Shown: one piece after another, positions 24,455-34,215 of the stretch
Layout of the letters: each line of letters begins with the position of its first letter
How positions within the stretch are numbered: the stretch's first letter is position 1
Assembly: GCF_023559245.1 (NCBI RefSeq)
Contig: NZ_CP097462.1
Location: forward strand, 2,352,001-2,416,000
From: Sphingomonas sp. KRR8
GTDB taxonomy: Bacteria > Pseudomonadota > Alphaproteobacteria > Sphingomonadales > Sphingomonadaceae
Direction of reading: 5' to 3'
DNA: 64,000 nt
Translations under genes and position numbers: made by a program
The notes under the pieces: model-generated
Told to the model about the DNA's origin: nothing
Database searches by the model: none
Seen by the model: the letters and a program-made list of their open reading frames with translations, nothing else

Positions 24455-27400
24455 CGCGACAGGAGAATTCGCGCCTGGTTGGCGATCTGCGCCAGCATCG
24501 GCACCGTCGGATTGGCGCTGGCGCGGGCTCGAGCCACGACCTCGCGGAACTGCTCGATGCGCGGGGCGTGACGTTCGCACCACCGCTCGACCGCCGCTTC
24601 GGGGTCATCACCCCGGCTGCGTGACAGCCAGTCTAGGCGGAGTTGCTCGAACTCTCGCGCCAGGCCGGCCACCAGCAACCGTTCCCACTGGTCCGCCGGT
24701 GCGAAACGACTGATCTGGCCGGTTGCCCAATCGATCCCCAGCGCTTCGCCGAGCCGCACATAAGCGTGCGCGAGCTTGAGTTCGTCCTGCTCCTTGCGCG
24801 CGGCGAGCGCGGCGATACCGAACACTCCGTCCAGCTCGAACAATTTCACCAGCCCGCGGGTGATCTCGGGACTTGCGCCCAGCGCCTGCAATCGCTCGCG
24901 CCGCTCACCGGCTTCGTGCCGCACTTCCTCGCGGATGATGTACCGCGCAGCCGAATTGACCTTGCTCATCCCCGGCTCAAGCAGCGCAACCAGCTTCGAA
25001 AGGCTGGCTTCGCCGCCGCCGGCACGCAGGATGTCGGCGATGTGCGCACGGATGCTGGTCGCCGCCAGCGTGAACAGCTCCAGCCGCGCCTCTTCGGTCA
25101 GGTCGGCGCCGTCGATCCTGTCCCACAGCACCCGCAATTGCAGCAAATGCTCGGCCGCGAGGAACGCCACCACGACCTGCCCTAGGCTGGCGCCTTCCTC
25201 CTCGGTCATGTCGAGTGCGGTGCTTGGTCCAAGGCGATTGACGAAACGATTGGCGACCTTCGTCGCCACGATCTCGTGCCGCAGCCGGTGCGTGAGGATC
25301 GCGTCGCGGTGAGCACGGCGCATCGCGGGCGGGAACGCTTCAAGCAGCTGGTTGTGCAGCAATGGGTCGTCGGCCAGCGGCTTCTTCTCGGCCGCGGCCT
25401 GCAGCGCGATCTTGGACAGGCTGATGAGGACGCTCAGTTCAGGACGGGTGAGGCCTCGTCCATCGGCCAAGCGCCGCAGCAGCTGGTCGCTTCCTTCCAG
25501 CCCTTCCACCCGGCGGTCGAGGCGCCCGCTTGCCTCGAGCAGTTCGAGGGTGCGAACCTGCGCCGGCAGCGCCGCGACGCCGCCATGTTCGGCGATGGAG
25601 ATCGCCAGCGTCTGCAGCCGGTTATCTTCCAGCACCAGCTTGGCGACGTCATCGGTCATCCGCGCTAGCAGCAGGTTGCGGTCGTGCTCGCTCAGGCGGC
25701 CTTCGCGCATCTCCCGGTTGAGCGGGATCTTGATGTTGACCTCATTGTCCGAACAATCGACGCCGGCCGAATTGTCGATGAAGTCGGTATTGCAGCGACC
25801 GCCCAGCAGCGCGAATTCGATCCGCGCTGCCTGAGTGATGGCGAGGTTGGCGCCTTCGCCGATGACCTTGGCGCGAAGCTCGTTCGCGTCCACCCGCAAT
25901 GCATCGTTGGTGGGATCGCCGACGCTGCTGTTCGCCTGGCTCGACGCCTTCACATAGGTGCCGATGCCCCCGAACCAGACGAGGTCAACCGGCGCCTTCA
26001 GGATCGCGTTGATCAGGCTGGTCGGATCAAGCGTGTCGTCGGTGAGACCCAGTGCTTCGCGTGCCTCCTTGCTGAGGCGAATCGACTTCTCCGTCCGCGC
26101 GACGATCATGCCGCCGGGGCTCAGCAGCTTGCGGTCGTAATCGTCCCAACTCGACCGCGGCAGTTCGAACAGGCGTTGCCGCTCGCCCCAGCTGTCGGCC
26201 GGATCGGGGTCGGGATCAATGAAGATGTGGCGGTGGTCGAAGGCGGCGACCAGCTTGAGGCATTTGCTGAGCAGCATGCCATTGCCGAACACGTCGCCCG
26301 ACATGTCGCCGCAACCGACCACGCGGACCGGCTGGGTCTGGACGTCGATGCCCATCTCGCGGAAGTGGCGCTGGACCGAGATCCACGCGCCCTTGGCGGT
26401 GATTCCCATCGCCTTGTGGTCGTAGCCGTTGGACCCGCCGCTGGCGAAGGCGTCACCGAGCCAGAAGCCACGCTCCAGAGCAATGGCGTTGGCGACATCG
26501 GAGAAAGTGGCGGTACCCTTGTCGGCGGCGACCACGAAATAGGGGTCGTCGCCGTCGTGGATCACGATCCTGTCGGGGTGCACGACCTTGTCATCGACGA
26601 TGTTGTCGGTGACCGACAGCAGCGAGCGGATGAAGATGCGGTAGCTCTCCGTCCCCTCGGCCAGCCAGGCATCGCGGTTCGACGCGGCGGGCAGCTGCTT
26701 GGGATAGAAGCCACCCTTGGCGCCGGTCGGCACGATCACCGCGTTCTTGACCAGCTGGGCCTTCATCAGGCCGAGGATCTCGGTGCGGAAATCGTCGCGC
26801 CGGTCGGACCAGCGCAGGCCGCCGCGCGCGACCGGGCCGCCGCGCAGGTGAATGCCCTCGACCCGCGGCGAATAGACCCAGATCTCGCGATAGGGGATGG
26901 GCGCCGGCAGTCCGGGCACCTTGGTGGGATCGAGCTTGAACGCCAGCGCTTCGGCGGCGGCGGGTGCGAAGGCGTTGGTGCGCAGCGTCGCTTCTACCAC
27001 CGACCGGAACAGGCGCAGGATGCGATCGTCGTCGATCGCCTTCACCGTCAGGAGCGCTTCGTCAAAGGCTTCGCGGGAGCGCTGGATCACGCCGTCACGA
27101 TCATCCGTTGAGGCGGGATCGTGCGCGGCGGTGAACCAATTAATCAGCGAGCGGGTCGCACCGGGCGAGCGGCGGAGCGCTTCGACGATGGTCACCAGTC
27201 CATAAGCGACGCCGGTCTGGCGCAGATAGCGGAACCAGGCTCGCAGCCAGACGACTGGCTGAGGGTCGAGGTCGGCGAGCAGCACCAGCTGGTTGAACTC
27301 GTCGTTCTCAGCGCGGCCTTCGAGCACGGCGCCAATGGCGATTTCGATCACCCCAGCGCGCTTGAGCAGCGCGTCCGTGTGATGGCCGTCGGGCAGCGCT

Positions 27401-29079
27401 ACCAGGAAGTCGTGGATGTGGCCGAGGCTGCCGTCACCAAGCGCGGTCGGCTGCTCCTCGAGCACTCGGAAGCCGAAGTTCTCGAGCACCGGAACCGCAT
27501 CCGACAGCGGAACGATGGCGTTCTTGCGGTACACCTTGAGTCGAAGCTGGCCAGGGCGCTCGTTGCCCATGCGCAGCAGGCGCACGCCGCGCTGCTGGTC
27601 GCTGTCGAGCGCGCACAAGCGCAGGATGTCGGCGGCGGCTTCGCCCGACCCGGTACGAAGACGATAGCCTTCGGGGAAGCTCGGCAGATAGCTCAGCGCC
27701 AATCGGGTGGCGCGGCCGCTTCCGACCTCCTCCACCAGTTGCGCTTCGACGGACGGGGCCCAGCCGCGCACCATCTCGACGAGTTGCCGGTCAAGCGCCG
27801 CAACGTCGGGCAGCGGCCGCGATGGATCAAAGCCCAACGTCAGCCGGATCAGCGCCAGTTCACCGTCACCAAGCTCGACCGAGAAGCTCTGGACGGAACT
27901 CAGCACCGCTTCCTCGATCATTCGGCTGATTGCCAGGCGGCGGCTGGTCGTCAGCTCATCGCGCGGCAGCCAGACGAAGGCGAACAGGTGGCGGCGGAGC
28001 GCGCCGGGCAGTAGCAGCAGGGCGGGCCGCGGCCGATCCGCAAGGCTCATCGCGGTCAGTGCCGCGGCTCGCACCTCGACCGCGCCGAACGACACGAGCA
28101 GGTCGTGAGGCAGGGTTGAGATGGAGTGGGCGAGCGCCTTGGCGCCGTGACTCGACGGAGCAAAGCCGAACTCCTGGTCCAGCGCGGCGAGATGCTGGCG
28201 AAGCACCGGCACTTGAAGCGGCGGAGAGCGCAGGGCAGCACTCGTCCACAGGCCGGCATGCAACGAAACGCTGCCATCCGAGCGACGGACCATCACCACG
28301 TCCAGTGGCACTCGGCGGTGCACCGGCGAGATGCGATCAGCCTTCAGGATCAGAACGCGCCGATCCTCGCTGGCAAGATGTTCCACCGCGGCGGTGCCGA
28401 GGCCGCCCTGCCAGAGCTCCAGCTGCTCGTCGCGCAAGATGCCAAGGCCGTTACTGGCCTTGCCGCTGCGGTCGAGGTCGGCATGGCCAAGCAAGGTGAA
28501 ATGATTGGCCGCGAACCATTGCAGCAGCGCCGCATTCTCGGGATCTTCAGCTTCCAGCGCCGCTGCGTCCGCCTTCATCTGCGCCAGCATCGGCTGCCAG
28601 TCGGCGACGGCGCTGCGGACATGGGCGAGCACCGCCTCCACGTCGTGCGCCAGCTCCTGCCGGCCGCGTGCGTCGGCGCGGTCCAGTTCGACGTAGATCA
28701 GCGATTCTGCCTGGCCTTCGCCGATCGCCTTGAGGCTGCCGTCATCGTTGCGGCTGATCTTGAGGATGGGGTGAAGGAGGCGCCGTACGGTCAGCCCGTG
28801 GCCGGCGATCACGCCAGCAACGCTGTCGACTAGGAAGGGCATGTCGTCATTGACGATCGCCAGCCGCATGGTCCGGCGGCCGGCTTCCCCTCCAAGCGAC
28901 TGCAGCTTGAGCGCGACGGCGCCAGGTTTGCGGTGAGCGGAAACCTCGGCAACGAACCGGGCCGCTTCCTCCTGCTCTCCGGCGGCAAAGTCCGCGGTTT
29001 CGCCCGGGAGGGCGCCGTGGATCAAGGCCTCGCGCAATTGAACTTCGAGGGACGGCGCGGTGCGCTCACCTGCCAACAT
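24451..29079 (-). CDS. gdhB: NAD-specific glutamate dehydrogenase, large (about 180 kDa) type
   Basis: 1542 residues, within the range of the bacterial L_180 class (about 1,500-1,650). An N-terminal ACT-like regulatory region of some 650 residues precedes the catalytic core. The core shows GGLRWSDRRDDFRTEILGLM, VKNAVIVPTGAKGGF with the catalytic Lys, GGSNGYDHKAMGITAKGAW, and VVGCGDMSGDVFGNGML of the NAD site. It oxidatively deaminates glutamate to 2-oxoglutarate, so it serves amino acid catabolism. Preceded by a leader with two GC-rich hairpins and followed by an overlapping ATP-grasp gene. The gene symbol is by analogy; gdh2 is also used. Confidence 0.95.
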   Translation of the reverse strand: MLAGERTAPSLEVQLREALIHGALPGETADFAAGEQEEAARFVAEVSAHRKPGAVALKLQSLGGEAGRRTMRLAIVNDDMPFLVDSVAGVIAGHGLTVRRLLHPILKISRNDDGSLKAIGEGQAESLIYVELDRADARGRQELAHDVEAVLAHVRSAVADWQPMLAQMKADAAALEAEDPENAALLQWFAANHFTLLGHADLDRSGKASNGLGILRDEQLELWQGGLGTAAVEHLASEDRRVLILKADRISPVHRRVPLDVVMVRRSDGSVSLHAGLWTSAALRSPPLQVPVLRQHLAALDQEFGFAPSSHGAKALAHSISTLPHDLLVSFGAVEVRAAALTAMSLADRPRPALLLLPGALRRHLFAFVWLPRDELTTSRRLAISRMIEEAVLSSVQSFSVELGDGELALIRLTLGFDPSRPLPDVAALDRQLVEMVRGWAPSVEAQLVEEVGSGRATRLALSYLPSFPEGYRLRTGSGEAAADILRLCALDSDQQRGVRLLRMGNERPGQLRLKVYRKNAIVPLSDAVPVLENFGFRVLEEQPTALGDGSLGHIHDFLVALPDGHHTDALLKRAGVIEIAIGAVLEGRAENDEFNQLVLLADLDPQPVVWLRAWFRYLRQTGVAYGLVTIVEALRRSPGATRSLINWFTAAHDPASTDDRDGVIQRSREAFDEALLTVKAIDDDRILRLFRSVVEATLRTNAFAPAAAEALAFKLDPTKVPGLPAPIPYREIWVYSPRVEGIHLRGGPVARGGLRWSDRRDDFRTEILGLMKAQLVKNAVIVPTGAKGGFYPKQLPAASNRDAWLAEGTESYRIFIRSLLSVTDNIVDDKVVHPDRIVIHDGDDPYFVVAADKGTATFSDVANAIALERGFWLGDAFASGGSNGYDHKAMGITAKGAWISVQRHFREMGIDVQTQPVRVVGCGDMSGDVFGNGMLLSKCLKLVAAFDHRHIFIDPDPDPADSWGERQRLFELPRSSWDDYDRKLLSPGGMIVARTEKSIRLSKEAREALGLTDDTLDPTSLINAILKAPVDLVWFGGIGTYVKASSQANSSVGDPTNDALRVDANELRAKVIGEGANLAITQAARIEFALLGGRCNTDFIDNSAGVDCSDNEVNIKIPLNREMREGRLSEHDRNLLLARMTDDVAKLVLEDNRLQTLAISIAEHGGVAALPAQVRTLELLEASGRLDRRVEGLEGSDQLLRRLADGRGLTRPELSVLISLSKIALQAAAEKKPLADDPLLHNQLLEAFPPAMRRAHRDAILTHRLRHEIVATKVANRFVNRLGPSTALDMTEEEGASLGQVVVAFLAAEHLLQLRVLWDRIDGADLTEEARLELFTLAATSIRAHIADILRAGGGEASLSKLVALLEPGMSKVNSAARYIIREEVRHEAGERRERLQALGASPEITRGLVKLFELDGVFGIAALAARKEQDELKLAHAYVRLGEALGIDWATGQISRFAPADQWERLLVAGLAREFEQLRLDWLSRSRGDDPEAAVERWCERHAPRIEQFREVVARARASANPTVPMLAQIANQARILLSR

Positions 29080-29109
29080 GCTTTGACGTGCCCGGGTCTG
29101 TTGAGGATG

Positions 29110-29154
29110 CCGGGCCTTTAGGCCGGGTGGCGCAGGGGGACAACCCTGCGCACC
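29110..29154 (-). promoter_or_regulatory. Two GC-rich stem-loops in the glutamate dehydrogenase leader
   Basis: In the 88 bases between the PAS-like gene's end and the gdh start there are two hairpins. GCGCAGGG (29130-29137) pairs with CCCTGCGC (29144-29151), extended by GGT/ACC. Next to it, GGCC/GGCC around TTTA (29113-29124) is extended by further GC pairs. No T-run follows on either strand. They may attenuate read-through from the PAS-like gene or protect the mRNA. Confidence 0.5.
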
Positions 29155-29167
29155 GTGGCGGCCGCGT

Positions 29168-30880
29168 TCAGTGCCCGGCCTTCTTCATTGCCTTTTCAAG
29201 CAGCGCTTCATCGGTCACCGGCGCCACCGGCGAGACGGACCCGTCAGCATCGCGGCGGACCAGAACCAGTGCGAACTCGCCATTGCCCGCCAAACGGTCG
29301 AGGGGCTGCGCCTCAAGGGTACGCAAGCGGCTCACCACCCGGTCGCGCCAGTTCGAAGCTGGCTGACTGGCGGGACGGCGCTCGCGGCGCTCGGCCTCCA
29401 CCATCGCCTTCAGACCGCCTTCCATGCTGTCGATGAAGGGAAGGAACTCGCCGCTTTCGATGCCTTGGCGCGCTCCATAGGAAAGGGCCGCGGCATATTC
29501 GGTGAGGCGCGCCTTGTCGTAATCCACGCCGAAGACGAGCTTGGCGACGGCTGTCATCGGCGCGCGCGCCTGGACGGAGATACCGCTTTCCTCCAGCAGC
29601 CGGTCATATTCGACGGGCGCGCTTACCGCGGCGCAGGCGAAGTCATAAGCCTCGGCCAGCGCCCGGTAGAGCGCCTGGCGGCTGCGTCCGTCAGCAGCCT
29701 TGGCGTCCTCGGCCGTGGCGCGGGCCGCGGTCAGCCATTCATCAAGGCTCGCTTCACCCGCTTCACCGTGCCCGACGTCGTCGGTCTGCGATTCGGCCTG
29801 ATGCCATGCCGAGAGCTCCTCCGGGTCCGTTACGGGCTCGATCGGAACATCCATTTCGCCGATGGAAACCGAGGTGATGGTCGCGACCGGCAAGGGCGCC
29901 GGCTCGAATGGGGTTTCTTCCCGGGCGCTGTCCACCGCCGGCTCTTCACCGTCCGGCTCGAGGCTGGTTTCGAAGGGCTGCGGAGCGCTGTAGGCGGCGA
30001 ATTCCTGATGCCAGCTCTGCGGCTGCTCCTCAGAGTCCTCAGCGCTGTCAACTTCGTCATGCGATTGGGGCGGGAACACTTCGCCAACCTCAGGGTCGTG
30101 CCCAGCACCGAGATCCGGCGAGAGTTCGAGCACATCGTCCGGCGCGTCGATTTCCTCGGCCAATTCGAGGACGTCGTCCGAATGCAGCGCTTCTACCGCC
30201 TGCTCCTCGTCTGCTTCTTCCCCATAGACCGGCGATTCATCGCCCGCGTTGAAGGCACCCCGGCCCATCAGGTGGTCGAGTCCGGCGACAGGTGCCGGCG
30301 CCGGCTCCTGAGAGAGTTCCAGCACGTCTTCGTCATGCTGCTCGCCAACCGGCTCGTCGACGACATCGACCTCGTTCCAGTTGAACACCCCGTAGACGAA
30401 GTCGATCGTGTCGCCGTCGGATGAGAAGGGCATGAGGATGCCGCGATAGGCCTGGCCTACGCCACGCTGATTACGGAAGCTGGTTTCGAAGCCGACGGGT
30501 GCGCGGCTGTCCATGATCTGCCCGTGATAGGCCGGCAGCCGAGCAAGCAGGGAGCCCGCCGGTGCGTCCGCCAGCCGGTCGCTGTCGGGGTCGAGATCGC
30601 ATTCGCGCCGCAGCGCCCCACCGACATAGGCTGTGGTGGCGCTCGCCGGACCGCTGGTGAAGTCGATCAGCACGCTATGCTTGGCGAATTCGGCGATGCT
30701 GGAGGGCTCGAGGTCCTCGATCGAGGGAAAGTCGCGGCCGCCGAGGAGGGAGGTCCAGTAGTTGTAGGCTTTGACCTGCATCCGCCGCTCTTCGGCGTCG
30801 TCGAGGATTTCGGGCGTGTCCGCCGCATGGCTGCCGAATGCCGGCTCGAGCTCGCTGGCGAAGTCGCGAAAACTGTCCAT
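29168..30880 (-). CDS. PAS_5-like protein with acidic linker and repeated VLEL motifs
   Basis: 570 residues from ATG 30880 (MDSFRDFASE); a longer frame upstream lacks features. Residues about 37-170 resemble the PAS_5 domain of alphaproteobacteria (AYNYWTSLLGGRDFPSIEDL ... FNWNE). Residues 180-420 are very acidic and disordered, and contain three copies of a DDVLEL motif (183-192, 234-243, 247-256). Residues about 420-550 are a helical domain rich in Ala and Glu ending in a basic patch. No enzyme motif. It precedes gdh in the same direction and could sense a metabolite, but that is speculation. Confidence 0.75.
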   Translation of the reverse strand: MDSFRDFASELEPAFGSHAADTPEILDDAEERRMQVKAYNYWTSLLGGRDFPSIEDLEPSSIAEFAKHSVLIDFTSGPASATTAYVGGALRRECDLDPDSDRLADAPAGSLLARLPAYHGQIMDSRAPVGFETSFRNQRGVGQAYRGILMPFSSDGDTIDFVYGVFNWNEVDVVDEPVGEQHDEDVLELSQEPAPAPVAGLDHLMGRGAFNAGDESPVYGEEADEEQAVEALHSDDVLELAEEIDAPDDVLELSPDLGAGHDPEVGEVFPPQSHDEVDSAEDSEEQPQSWHQEFAAYSAPQPFETSLEPDGEEPAVDSAREETPFEPAPLPVATITSVSIGEMDVPIEPVTDPEELSAWHQAESQTDDVGHGEAGEASLDEWLTAARATAEDAKAADGRSRQALYRALAEAYDFACAAVSAPVEYDRLLEESGISVQARAPMTAVAKLVFGVDYDKARLTEYAAALSYGARQGIESGEFLPFIDSMEGGLKAMVEAERRERRPASQPASNWRDRVVSRLRTLEAQPLDRLAGNGEFALVLVRRDADGSVSPVAPVTDEALLEKAMKKAGH

Positions 30881-31027
30881 GGGTACCCCACCGCCCTTTT
30901 GTCGGAGAATTCTGCCGTCCGTTTGGCAGGTCAAGGTTACCAAAGCGTTGAGCAATCGGTTCGACTCGCGTCTGACTCCCTCTGTCGCAAGGATGAATCC
31001 TCCGCGCCGTGCCGGCGTTGCTGCATC

Positions 31028-31264
31028 ATGGCATCAAGTCTGATCCGAGATGCGCGTTACTGGCCTGATGAGCGGGCCCTCGAACTTTGCTTCGCCACGG
31101 GGCGGCGGTTCCTCTACCTTGGCGTGCCACCACTACTCGCCCACGATTTCGTGGAGGCCCCATCGAAGGGCCGCTTTTTCAATCAAGCCATCAAAGGACA
31201 GTTCCTCTGCCATGAGCTGGCGAGTCCGGCCGCCCCGCGCCGAAGCCGCGCCGCCAACGACTGA
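31028..31264 (+). CDS. KTSC domain protein
   Basis: 78 residues. The core ARYWPDERALELCFATGRRF then FVEAPSKGRFFNQAIKG matches the KTSC domain (short beta-rich domain with a conserved SxGxFFNxxIK-type ending). Biochemical role unknown; in some bacteria it is found fused to or near lysyl-tRNA or nucleic-acid proteins. ATG at 31028 is in a region with little Shine-Dalgarno signal. A much longer upstream-open frame exists but runs antisense through the PAS-like gene. A single-gene unit followed by a small membrane protein. Confidence 0.75.
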   Translation: MASSLIRDARYWPDERALELCFATGRRFLYLGVPPLLAHDFVEAPSKGRFFNQAIKGQFLCHELASPAAPRRSRAAND

Positions 31265-31336
31265 CCAGCCGCGGGACGCCAAGGAACTCTGCTGCGGTGC
31301 ACTTCGTTCGTTACGCCAGTCAAACAGGAGGGACAT

Positions 31337-31558
31337 ATGGCCGATCTCAACAATGACGGCGTGAACGACACCGGGCCCACGGTTGAACGCACCACGATCG
31401 TCGAAACCGGCGGCGGCGGTGGAGGCGGCGTGATCGCGGTCGTGCTGCTCGTGCTGGTGCTGCTCGTCCTCGCCTACATCTTCCGCGACAACCTCGGCTT
31501 CGGTGGTCACAAGACCGAGATCAAGGTTCCCGATTCGATCAACGTCAACGTCAACTGA
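31337..31558 (+). CDS. Small single-pass membrane protein
   Basis: 73 residues after AACAGGAGGG. An acidic/Asn-rich N-terminus and a seven-glycine run are followed by one hydrophobic helix (about residues 32-49, VIAVVLLVLVLLVLAYIF), then a short polar tail ending SINVNVN. A strong terminator follows 28 bases after the stop, so this is the end of its transcript. No family name is certain; such small proteins are common in sphingomonads. Confidence 0.72.
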   Translation: MADLNNDGVNDTGPTVERTTIVETGGGGGGGVIAVVLLVLVLLVLAYIFRDNLGFGGHKTEIKVPDSINVNVN

Positions 31559-31585
31559 CGCGACCGTCAACGGGTCGAAGGGAGA

Positions 31586-31614
31586 CCCGCCCGTGACCGG
31601 CACGGGCGGGTTTT
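31586..31614 (+). terminator. Strong intrinsic terminator
   Basis: CCCGCCCGTG (31586-31595), loop ACCGG, CACGGGCGGG (31601-31610), then TTTT. Ten perfect base pairs; flanking GGAGA/TCTCC can extend the stem. It separates the small membrane protein from the hmgA operon. Confidence 0.93.
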
Positions 31615-31645
31615 CTCCCGCGCCCACCCGGCGTAGAGCAGGGGC

Positions 31646-32938
31646 ATGCTGAGCCAGGCTTCCCCCGCTTACCTCACCGGCTTCGGCGGGCATTTCGCCA
31701 CCGAAGCTGTCCCCGGCGCCCTGCCCAAGGGTCGCAACTCACCCCAGCGTCCTGCCTTCGGCCTCTATGCCGAGCAATTGTCGGGCACCGCGTTCACGAT
31801 GGCCCGCCACGAGAACCGGCGCAGCTGGCTATACCGCCTGCGCCCGACCGCCGACCATCGGCCATTCACGGCCTATGGTGGCGCACCTGGGCCGTCCTTC
31901 GACAGAGGACCCGAACCACTCGCCCCCAATCGCCTGCGATGGGATCCGCTTCCTGAGGTCGCCGCCGGCACCGATTTCGTTGATGGGCTGGTCACCGCCG
32001 TGTTCAACCGCACGCCGTTCGAGCTCGAGGGGGTCGCGCTGCATCGCTACGCCGCCAACCGCGACATGGACGGTCGGGTTTTCTTCTCGGCTGATGGCGA
32101 ACTCCTGTTCCTCCCCCAGGACGGCAGGCTCGACCTGCTGACCGAGTTCGGCCGGATCGAGGTGGGCCCGGGGCAGATTGCGCTGGTTCCGCGAGGGGTG
32201 CGGGTGCGCGTCATGCTGCCGGACGGGGCGGCCCGCGGCTACCTCACCGAGAACTATGGCGCTCCTTTCCGTTTGCCGGACCTTGGCCCCATCGGCGCCA
32301 ACGGCCTTGCTAATCCGCGCGACTTCGAGACGCCGGTCGCATGGTTTGAGGACCGGGATGAGCCGACCGAAGTCATCCAGAAGTATGGCGGCAAGCTGTG
32401 GACGACGACGCTCGACCATTCGCCGCTCGACGTGGTCGCCTGGCACGGAAATTTCGCGCCGTGGCGCTACGATCTTGCTAGCTTCAACACCATCGGCACC
32501 GTCAGTTTCGACCATCCCGATCCGTCGATCTTCACCGTGCTGACCTCCCCATCCTCCGTACCAGGCCGGGCTAACGCCGACTTCGTGATTTTCCCGCCGC
32601 GCTGGATGGTCGGTGAAGATACCTTCCGCCCTCCCTGGTTCCACCGCAACGTGATGAGCGAGTGCATGGGCCTGCTGATCGGCGAGTATGATGCCAAGGC
32701 CGACGGTTTCTCGCCGGGCGGCCTGTCGCTGCATAACCTGATGGCTGGGCACGGTCCGGACGTCGGCACCTGGCGCAAGGCGTCGGAAGCGGAGCTGAAG
32801 CCCGCCAAGATCTCCGGCACCATGGCCTTCATGGTCGAAAGCTGCTGGCCGTTCGAAGTCACTTCAGCCTCGCTGTCCACCGCGCAGAGCGATTATGACA
32901 TGGCCTGGGCCGATTTCCCGAAAGCGAAGCTTCCTTGA
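31646..32938 (+). CDS. hmgA: Homogentisate 1,2-dioxygenase
   Basis: 430 residues, normal length. N-terminal [13 protein letters not shown] and the iron-site region [13 protein letters not shown] and [15 protein letters not shown], supplying the two His and one Glu ligands. It opens homogentisate to maleylacetoacetate in tyrosine and phenylalanine breakdown. The stop overlaps the TTG start of fahA, so the two are coupled. maiA (maleylacetoacetate isomerase) and hpd are not in the window. The strong terminator just upstream means it has its own promoter in the roughly 30-base gap or is fed by partial read-through. Confidence 0.96.
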   Translation: MLSQASPAYLTGFGGHFATEAVPGALPKGRNSPQRPAFGLYAEQLSGTAFTMARHENRRSWLYRLRPTADHRPFTAYGGAPGPSFDRGPEPLAPNRLRWDPLPEVAAGTDFVDGLVTAVFNRTPFELEGVALHRYAANRDMDGRVFFSADGELLFLPQDGRLDLLTEFGRIEVGPGQIALVPRGVRVRVMLPDGAARGYLTENYGAPFRLPDLGPIGANGLANPRDFETPVAWFEDRDEPTEVIQKYGGKLWTTTLDHSPLDVVAWHGNFAPWRYDLASFNTIGTVSFDHPDPSIFTVLTSPSSVPGRANADFVIFPPRWMVGEDTFRPPWFHRNVMSECMGLLIGEYDAKADGFSPGGLSLHNLMAGHGPDVGTWRKASEAELKPAKISGTMAFMVESCWPFEVTSASLSTAQSDYDMAWADFPKAKLP

Positions 32939-34215
32939 GCGAACTTGACCACACCCACGATCCGGCGCTGACCAGCTGGGTTCATAGCGCCAATGGGCAC
33001 CGCGACTTCCCCATCCAGAACCTCCCATTGGGCGTGTTCAGCGCCGAAGGAACCGAGCGGCGTATCGGCGTTGCGATCGGCGACTTCATCCTTGACCTCA
33101 CGCAGGCCACCGACCTGCTCGACGAGGAGCATCGTGAGGATCTTGGCCACCCACTTCTGAACGCTTGGCTGGCGCGGGGCCCGGGAGCCCAGCGCGCGCT
33201 TCGCCATCGCCTGTCCGAGTTGCTCAGCGACACCCGCTATCGCGACGATGTCGAGCCGATGCTGATCGGGCAGTCGGAAGCGACCATGCACCTGCCGTGT
33301 TTGATCGGCGACTACACCGACTTCTACGTCGGCATCCATCACGCTACCAACGTCGGCAAGCAGTTCCGCCCCGACCAGCCGCTGCTTCCAAACTACAAGT
33401 ATGTGCCGATCGGCTACCACGGCCGGGCGTCCAGCGTGCGCGTATCGGGTGAGCCGGTGATGCGGCCTTCGGGTCAGCGCAAGGCGCCGGACGCCGATGC
33501 GCCCGTCTTCGGCCCGTCGCGCCGCCTCGACTATGAGCTGGAGTTGGGCATCTGGATCGGCGCCGGCAATCGCCTGGGTTCACCCATCCCGATCGGCGAG
33601 GCGGCCGATCACATTGCCGGCTATTGCCTCCTCAACGACTGGTCCACTCGCGACGTGCAGGCGTGGGAATATCAGCCGCTCGGGCCCTTTCTCGCAAAGA
33701 ACTTCCTGACCAGTATCTCTCCCTGGGTGGTCACGGGCGAAGCGCTGAAGCCGTTTCGCGTGGCAGCAATGCCGCGCTCAGCCAGCGACCCGGAGCCGCT
33801 CGACTATCTGCGCGATCAAGATGCCGAGCCCGGTCTCGGCCTCACTGTCGAAGCGCTGATCTCGACCGAGGCAATGCGCGCCGGCGGGTTGGCACCGCAC
33901 CGGCTCAGTCACGGGGAGGCCGCCGCCGCCATGTACTGGACGGTCAACCAGATCATCGCCCATCACACCGTCAATGGCTGCAATCTTCAGCCCGGTGACC
34001 TGATCGGCACCGGCACTCTATCGACGGCGGACGGCGAGGGCCTGGGCTCCCTGCTGGAGATCAGCAAGGGCGGCAAGCAGCCACTGACCTTGCCGAGCGG
34101 GGAGACCCGCAGCTTCCTCGAGGACGGCGACGAGGTGATCCTCACTGCCCGGGCCGAAGCGGCGGGCGCCGTGTCGATCGGCTTTGGCGAATGCCGTGGG
34201 CTGGTGGTTGCGTGA
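32935..34215 (+). CDS. fahA: Fumarylacetoacetase
   Basis: 426 residues with a TTG start that overlaps the hmgA stop (TTGA). No ATG fits the N-terminal domain, so TTG is well supported. The SH3-like N-terminal domain is followed by the FAH catalytic domain. Conserved HRFRP-like region [36 protein letters not shown] and [19 protein letters not shown] give metal ligands and the catalytic His. It cleaves 4-fumarylacetoacetate to fumarate and acetoacetate, the last step of tyrosine degradation. The stop overlaps the next gene's GTG start. Confidence 0.96.
   Translation: MSELDHTHDPALTSWVHSANGHRDFPIQNLPLGVFSAEGTERRIGVAIGDFILDLTQATDLLDEEHREDLGHPLLNAWLARGPGAQRALRHRLSELLSDTRYRDDVEPMLIGQSEATMHLPCLIGDYTDFYVGIHHATNVGKQFRPDQPLLPNYKYVPIGYHGRASSVRVSGEPVMRPSGQRKAPDADAPVFGPSRRLDYELELGIWIGAGNRLGSPIPIGEAADHIAGYCLLNDWSTRDVQAWEYQPLGPFLAKNFLTSISPWVVTGEALKPFRVAAMPRSASDPEPLDYLRDQDAEPGLGLTVEALISTEAMRAGGLAPHRLSHGEAAAAMYWTVNQIIAHHTVNGCNLQPGDLIGTGTLSTADGEGLGSLLEISKGGKQPLTLPSGETRSFLEDGDEVILTARAEAAGAVSIGFGECRGLVVA

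Noticed and set aside
25684..27111. 475-codon plus-strand ORF inside glutamate dehydrogenase
   Set aside because: Antisense to the conserved catalytic core of gdh; composition typical of shadow frames.
30524..31264. 246-codon version of the KTSC protein
   Set aside because: The first 168 codons run antisense through the PAS-like gene; the KTSC homology begins at the ATG at 31028.
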